A DNA stretch of 64,000 nucleotides from Mesorhizobium escarrei (lineage in GTDB: Bacteria; Pseudomonadota; Alphaproteobacteria; Rhizobiales; Rhizobiaceae). The stretch is taken from contig NZ_CAKXZT010000138.1 in the NCBI RefSeq assembly GCF_935825525.1, positions 1 through 64,000 on the forward strand, in the 5' to 3' direction. Of this stretch, positions 60,128 through 64,000 are shown one piece after another; positions within the stretch are counted from its first letter, which is position 1; every line of letters begins with the position of its first letter. The notes beneath the pieces were generated by a model, which was not told the DNA's origin, did not search any database, and was given only the letters and a program-made list of their open reading frames with translations. Both the position numbers and the translations under genes were made by a program.

Positions 60128-60889
60128 ATGAACCCGAACGGCCAGATCGCGATCGTCACCGGCGGCGGTTCCGGCCTCGGCGAGGCGACGGCACGTGCAC
60201 TGGCCGCGAAGGGCGCCGGCGTTGCCATCCTCGACGTCGGCATCGAGCGCGCGGCGAAGATTGCGGCCGATATCGGCGGCATCGCCATCCAATGCGACGT
60301 AAGCAGCGCCGACGGCGGTGCTGCTTCAGTGGCAGAAGTCATAAAAAAGTTCGGCGAACCCCGTATCCTGGTCAATTGCGCCGGCATCGCCATCGGCATG
60401 AAGACGATCGGCAAGGACGGTCCGCACCCACTCGACCAGTACCGCAAGGTGATCGAGATCAATTTGATCGGCACCTTCAACATGATCCGCCTTGTCGCCG
60501 ACCGGGCCGCGAAGCTTGAGCCGCTGGAGGGCGGCGAGCGCGGCGTCATCGTCAACACGGCATCGGTCGCCGCCTATGACGGTCAAATCGGCCAGGCGGC
60601 CTACTCGGCCTCCAAAGGCGGCGTCGTCGGCATGACGCTGCCGGTGGCGCGCGACCTTGCCCGGTCGGGCATTCGCGTCTGCACCATCGCGCCCGGCATC
60701 TTCAAGACGCCGATGATGGCAGGTATGCCGCAAGAGGTGCAGGATTCGCTGGGCGCCGCGGTCCCCTTCCCGTCCCGTCTCGGCGAGCCTTCCGAATATG
60801 CGGCCCTTGTGCTGCACGTTATCGAAAACCAGATGCTCAACGGCGAGACCATCCGCCTCGACGGCGCCATCCGCATGGCGCCGAAGTAG
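60128..60889 (+). CDS. 3-hydroxyacyl-CoA dehydrogenase-type SDR
   Basis: A 253-residue SDR resembling type II 3-hydroxyacyl-CoA dehydrogenase (HSD17B10 group), which oxidises short-chain 3-hydroxyacyl-CoA with NAD. Cofactor motif AIVTGGGSGLGEATARALAA; the NCAGIAIGMKTI block; catalytic Ser in NTASVAAYDGQIGQ and Tyr-Lys in AAYSASKGGVVGMTLPVARD. The end GETIRLDGAIRMAPK is typical of the group. The ATG at 60128 follows GGAGGA. It precedes a CaiB-type CoA-transferase by six bases, suggesting a joint role in degradation of a branched-chain acyl-CoA. Confidence 0.9.
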   Translation: MNPNGQIAIVTGGGSGLGEATARALAAKGAGVAILDVGIERAAKIAADIGGIAIQCDVSSADGGAASVAEVIKKFGEPRILVNCAGIAIGMKTIGKDGPHPLDQYRKVIEINLIGTFNMIRLVADRAAKLEPLEGGERGVIVNTASVAAYDGQIGQAAYSASKGGVVGMTLPVARDLARSGIRVCTIAPGIFKTPMMAGMPQEVQDSLGAAVPFPSRLGEPSEYAALVLHVIENQMLNGETIRLDGAIRMAPK

Positions 60890-60895
60890 CCGACC

Positions 60896-62095
60896 ATGAG
60901 TGCCGAAGTCGCCCTTCAGGCGAAGACCGGTCCGCTCGCCGGCCTGACGGTGATCGAGATGGCCGGGCTTGGACCGGTGCCGCTGGCCGGCCTGATTTTG
61001 TCGGAGATGGGAGCCGAGGTGCTGCGCATCGAGCGGGCCGGGTCGAGCCAGCCGTTTCTGACGCTACCGGACGATTACGACATCGACTGTCATGGCCGCT
61101 CCATCCTGCGGGTTGACCTGAAGCGCCGGGAAGGCGCCGAACTGGTGCTGCGCCTTGCCGAAAAGGCCGACATGCTGGTCGAAGGGTTTCGTCCTGATGT
61201 CATGGAGCGGCTTGGTCTCGGGCCGGATGCGGTACTGGCGCGCAATCCGGCCCTGGTCTACGGCCGCATGACGGGGTTCGGCCAGGACGGTCCCCTCTCG
61301 GGGCGTGCCGGCCACGACATCACCTACCTCGCCTATTCGGGTGTGCTGCATGCCATCGGCCAGCAAGGAGGCCGGCCAATCCCACCGCTCAACCTTGTCG
61401 CCGACTACGGCGGCGGCGCCATGATGCTGGTCGCCGGCGCACTGGCCGCCCTGTTTGAGCGCTCACGCTCCGGTAAGGGTCAGGTGATCGACGCCGCGAT
61501 GACCGAGGGCGCTTCAATGCTGGCGACACCCTTGCACGCCCTGATGGCGGCGGGCCTGTGGAGTGACACGCGTGGCGCGAACCTGCTCGATTCCGGCGCG
61601 CCCTTTTACGACACCTACGAGACCGCAGACGCACGGCACGTCGCCGTCGGCTGCCTTGAGCCCCGGTTCTTCGCCGAATTCGCGAGGCTGCTGCCGCTCG
61701 ACCAAATTTTTGTACGCGGCCAATACGACAGGAATTTGTGGCCGCAGATGCGGGCCGCCATTGTCGATCGGGTCGGGCAGAAGTCACGCGACGACTGGGA
61801 CCGTCTCTTTGCTGCGACCGATGCTTGCGTCGCACCGGTCTTGTCGCTGCGGGAAGCCAGGGATCATCCGCACAATCGCGCTCGCAACGCCTTCTTGAAG
61901 TCGGGTGCGCTTGAGCGCCCCGCCCCAGCGCCGCGCTTTTCGCGCTCCCGGCCGACGCTTGCCGCCATGCCGGCCGATCACGATTGTCAGGCGGTGACGG
62001 TGCTGGCACGCTTCGGCCTTTCGGAAAGCGAGACTGAGGCGCTTGTCAAATCCGGGGCCCTTCTTGTCAAATCCGGCTTGTCAAATCCGGTGTGA
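60896..62095 (+). CDS. CaiB/BaiF-type CoA-transferase (alpha-methylacyl-CoA racemase-like)
   Basis: A 399-residue class III CoA-transferase fold protein. The N-terminal LTVIEMAGLGPVPLAGLILS, MGAEVLRIERAG and the LVYGRMTGFGQDGPLSGRAG block are typical of alpha-methylacyl-CoA racemases; the catalytic Asp of the family lies in GKGQVIDAAMTEGAS. It would epimerise 2-methylacyl-CoA or transfer CoA. The last 17 residues (ALVKSGALLVKSGLSNPV) are made by a repeated 14-base unit, so the natural C-terminus has been extended. Coupled to the upstream SDR. Confidence 0.9.
   Translation: MSAEVALQAKTGPLAGLTVIEMAGLGPVPLAGLILSEMGAEVLRIERAGSSQPFLTLPDDYDIDCHGRSILRVDLKRREGAELVLRLAEKADMLVEGFRPDVMERLGLGPDAVLARNPALVYGRMTGFGQDGPLSGRAGHDITYLAYSGVLHAIGQQGGRPIPPLNLVADYGGGAMMLVAGALAALFERSRSGKGQVIDAAMTEGASMLATPLHALMAAGLWSDTRGANLLDSGAPFYDTYETADARHVAVGCLEPRFFAEFARLLPLDQIFVRGQYDRNLWPQMRAAIVDRVGQKSRDDWDRLFAATDACVAPVLSLREARDHPHNRARNAFLKSGALERPAPAPRFSRSRPTLAAMPADHDCQAVTVLARFGLSESETEALVKSGALLVKSGLSNPV
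62042..62090. repeat. 14-bp direct repeat, three copies, at a gene end
   Basis: The unit cttgtcaaatccgg occurs at 62042, 62063 and 62077. It encodes the tail of the CoA-transferase; the third copy is in another phase (GLSNPV). Confidence 0.92.
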
Positions 62096-62135
62096 TAGGT
62101 TGATAACTGGAGAGCAAAGTTCAGCTTAAGACGGT

Positions 62136-62903
62136 GTGGATTTGAACGATCGAAAGAAGAACGTGATCCGCGAGACCGACGCCGAAGCGATCAGGCTGGC
62201 GAAGACGCTTATCCGCAGTGCCCGTTTCGGCGCGCTGGCGGTGATCGAGCCCGGCACCGGTTCGCCGCTGGCCAGCAGGGTTGGTGTCGCCAGCGATATC
62301 GACGGTACGCCGCTGATCCTTGTGTCGATGCTGTCCGCCCATACCGGCGCGATTCTTGCCGACCCGCGCTGTTCGCTGCTTGTCGGCGAGCCCGGCAAGG
62401 GCGACCCACTGGCGCACCCGCGGTTGACGCTCGTCTGTCGGGCGGCACGGCTTGAGCGTGGATCCGACGAGCACGCCCGCGCCGAACGGCGCTATCTCAA
62501 CCGCAACCCCAAGGCGATGCTCTATGCCGGTCTTGGCGACTTCTCGATCTTCCGGCTCGAGCTGGAGCGCGCCAGTCTCAACGGCGGCTTTGGCAAGGCC
62601 TACCTGCTCGAACGCGCCGATCTGGTCACGACCGCGCCGATCGTCGAAGAGCTTGCCGCTGGCGAACAATCCGCCCTCGACCATATGAATGCCGACCATA
62701 GCGACGCAATTGCCGTCTACGCGCGCCACTTCGCCAAGGCAGCGGGCGACAGCTGGGTCGTCACCGGCTTTGACGCCGACGGCATGGACCTGGCATTGGG
62801 CGACGATGTCTGCCGGGTGTTCTTTCCCGAGCCATTGAGGACGGCGCGCGAGCTCAGGCATGTTCTGGTCGACATGGCAAAAACCGGCCGAGTGGCGGAT
62901 TAA
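62136..62903 (+). CDS. HugZ-like pyridoxamine 5'-phosphate oxidase-fold protein with DUF2470
   Basis: A 255-residue protein. The N-terminal split-barrel FMN/haem-binding domain has KTLIRSARFGALAVIEPGTG, VGVASDIDGTPLILVSMLSA and HTGAILADPRCSLLVGEPGK; the C-terminal DUF2470 has ALDHMNADHSDAIAVYARHF, which in HugZ/HutZ haem utilisation proteins holds a haem-ligand His. Rhizobial homologues are thought to help use or degrade haem; that role is inference here. The start is GTG at 62136; the preceding sequence lacks a strong ribosome binding site. Confidence 0.87.
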   Translation: MDLNDRKKNVIRETDAEAIRLAKTLIRSARFGALAVIEPGTGSPLASRVGVASDIDGTPLILVSMLSAHTGAILADPRCSLLVGEPGKGDPLAHPRLTLVCRAARLERGSDEHARAERRYLNRNPKAMLYAGLGDFSIFRLELERASLNGGFGKAYLLERADLVTTAPIVEELAAGEQSALDHMNADHSDAIAVYARHFAKAAGDSWVVTGFDADGMDLALGDDVCRVFFPEPLRTARELRHVLVDMAKTGRVAD

Positions 62904-63076
62904 ACACAGTCCGACAGTTAATCGCGTCGGGTCGAAAGCAAGCCTTGAGGTTTGAGCTAGATGTTCTACGCTTTCGCGGTAGCGTTGAATCGCCAGCGCA
63001 CATTCGCGAGTGAGCCTATGGAATCAGACGCTATTGCCCCCATAGCGCCGGATGAGCAGGAAGGTACGGGGGATCG

Positions 63077-63415
63077 ATGGTCTCGAAAAAGCTAATCGCC
63101 AATACCGAATCAGCGGCTTCGTTTCTGACGCTGATGGGCAACGAGAAACGACTGTTGATCATGATCTACCTGGCCGACGGTGAAATGTCGGTCGGCGCTA
63201 TCGCCGAAAAGGTTCTGCTCAGCCAATCCGCCCTGTCACAGCATCTAGCCAAACTGCGGGCGCTCGATCTCGTCGAGACAAGGCGCGACCGGCAGATGAT
63301 CTACTATTCCTGTAAATCCGATGCTGTGCGCGAACTTCTCAACACGCTGGACGGGATTTTCGGTGAGGGTGAGCTATCGCAGATGGCATACCGCCCGCGT
63401 CGCTCCGGGACTTGA
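63077..63415 (+). CDS. ArsR-family regulator, NolR-like
   Basis: A 112-residue winged helix-turn-helix protein. The pattern AASFLTLMGNEKRLLIMIYL, ADGEMSVGAIAEKVLLSQSA and LSQHLAKLRALDLVETRRDR, ending with QMIYYSCKSDAVRELLNTL, is close to Sinorhizobium NolR, a global repressor of nodulation and other genes, as I remember it. No metal-binding Cys pair (ELCVCDL) is present, so it is not a metal sensor. True orthology needs comparison; other NolR-like paralogues exist. The ATG at 63077 follows GGGGGAT. Monocistronic. Confidence 0.82.
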   Translation: MVSKKLIANTESAASFLTLMGNEKRLLIMIYLADGEMSVGAIAEKVLLSQSALSQHLAKLRALDLVETRRDRQMIYYSCKSDAVRELLNTLDGIFGEGELSQMAYRPRRSGT

Positions 63416-63423
63416 CCGGCCAA

Positions 63424-63452
63424 TGCATGTCGCCCAAAAGTCTGCAGCAAGA
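63424..63452. repeat. Partial rhizobial intergenic repeat
   Basis: The stretch starting aatgcatgtcgcccaaaag repeats the first unit of the element after leuA (53000-53015). It lies between the NolR-like gene and the methyltransferase gene. Confidence 0.55.
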
Positions 63453-63505
63453 ACTGGTCCGAACGCCCCTTACGATCGGGCCGATGCGGGTAAGCTGAGG
63501 CAAGC

Positions 63506-64000
63506 ATGCGCCGCATTCGTATCGACGACCCGCAAGACCCGCGCGTCGCCGCCTATCTCGACATTCGCGAGCGCGACCTAGCCGGCCGGCAGGGCCGTTT
63601 CATTGCCGAAGGCAAGGTGGTGCTCGAAGCGCTGCTCGCGGCCAAACGCTTTACCGCCGAATCGGTGCTGGTACTCGAAAACCGGCTGGCAGGCCTCGAT
63701 GCAACCCTGCGCAAGGCGCCCGCGGACCTTCCGGTCTACGTGGCGGTCAGCTCGGTCATGGACAGGATTGCCGGCTTTCACATGCATCGCGGGATATTGG
63801 CGATCGGCCGCAAGGGCGAGGCGCAGCCTGCAGAGGCCTTGCTCGATGCCCTGCCCGCCGGCGCGTTGATCGTCGTGCTGGTGGGCATCGCCAACCATGA
63901 CAATATGGGCTCAATCTTTCGCAACGCCGCCGCCTTCGGCGCCGATGCGGTGTTTCTGGACGCGACCTGCTGCGATCCTCTGTACCGCAAGGCGATCCGC
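63506..64000 (+). CDS. TrmH/SpoU-family RNA 2'-O-methyltransferase (partial, runs off window)
   Basis: The first 165 codons of a SpoU-class methyltransferase; the frame is open to the window end. The N-terminal substrate-binding part has RERDLAGRQGRFIAEGKVVL, the usual start of this group, followed by an L7Ae-like fold. The SPOUT core begins with IVVLVGIANHDNMGSIFRNA, matching motif 1 (N-x-G-x-x-R), then AAAFGADAVFLDATCCDPLY, matching the family's next block. Motifs 2 and 3 are beyond the window. rRNA or tRNA target unknown. The start ATG at 63506 has GAGGCAAGC upstream. Confidence 0.88.
   Translation, partial: MRRIRIDDPQDPRVAAYLDIRERDLAGRQGRFIAEGKVVLEALLAAKRFTAESVLVLENRLAGLDATLRKAPADLPVYVAVSSVMDRIAGFHMHRGILAIGRKGEAQPAEALLDALPAGALIVVLVGIANHDNMGSIFRNAAAFGADAVFLDATCCDPLYRKAIR

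Noticed and set aside
1..64000. tRNA, rRNA, CRISPR arrays or phage genes
   Set aside because: I scanned for T-loop-like ttcgaatc/ttcaaatc boxes, regularly spaced repeats and phage structural motifs by eye and saw none. A dedicated tRNA and CRISPR search could still find something I missed.

Overview
The window is GC-rich, densely coding chromosomal DNA from an alphaproteobacterium of the order Rhizobiales, most likely Mesorhizobium or a close relative. This is inferred from gene content: a fused TrpE(G) anthranilate synthase behind a three-tryptophan leader peptide, ChoXWV choline uptake, a NolR-like regulator, a class III cyclase with WD40 repeats, and several rhizobial-type palindromic intergenic repeats. 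I saw no tRNA, rRNA, CRISPR array or intact insertion sequence.

Layout. 1-7.4 kb is the accessory part: an ECF sigma factor, a Tat-exported ferritin-like protein, the stump of a second Tat-exported protein, and a 1534-residue cyclase/STAND ATPase/WD40 protein. The stump is cut exactly where a 105-bp copy of the tail of a downstream ABC transporter gene begins, so this part carries a rearrangement scar. 7.4-12 kb holds a DUF6665-like protein, two tandem ABC exporters and a small coupled ORF. 12.4-18.3 kb is housekeeping: trmL, soxR with a SoxR box, hemF, small DUF proteins, and a DUF1285-NUDIX-cca operon. 18.4-25.3 kb is a MoxR/DUF58/DUF4159 membrane operon. 25.4-29.1 kb has clpS and choXWV.

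29.4-36.4 kb is a five-gene operon of unknown function: a coiled-coil protein, an unknown protein, an AAA+ ATPase, a DUF6638-like protein and a membrane-anchored DUF2333-like protein. A promoter-terminator pair lies ahead of it, and a palindromic repeat inside it supplies a ribosome binding site. It is the best candidate for an undescribed system. 36.5-44.1 kb has fhs, a flavin disulfide oxidoreductase, an MFS exporter and an aspartoacylase-like enzyme, plus a decayed isochorismatase-like fragment. 44.2-53 kb contains trpL-trpE(G), a cation efflux protein, a VapBC toxin-antitoxin pair, an SDR, an AbrB-type membrane protein, and leuA behind a previously unlisted leucine-rich leader peptide. 53.3-64 kb carries a TPR membrane protein, an alpha/beta hydrolase broken by two compensating frameshifts, a phosphoesterase, a NUDIX protein, a glutathionyl-hydroquinone reductase, a GNAT enzyme, an SDR/CaiB pair, a HugZ-like protein, a NolR-like ArsR regulator and the 5' part of a SpoU-type RNA methyltransferase.

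Two themes recur. Biosynthetic operons (trp, leu) are preceded by leader peptides and mutually exclusive hairpins, pointing to translation-coupled attenuation. Short tandem duplications (13-18 bp) sit repeatedly at gene starts, gene ends or inside genes, and at two starts they multiply the start codon itself.
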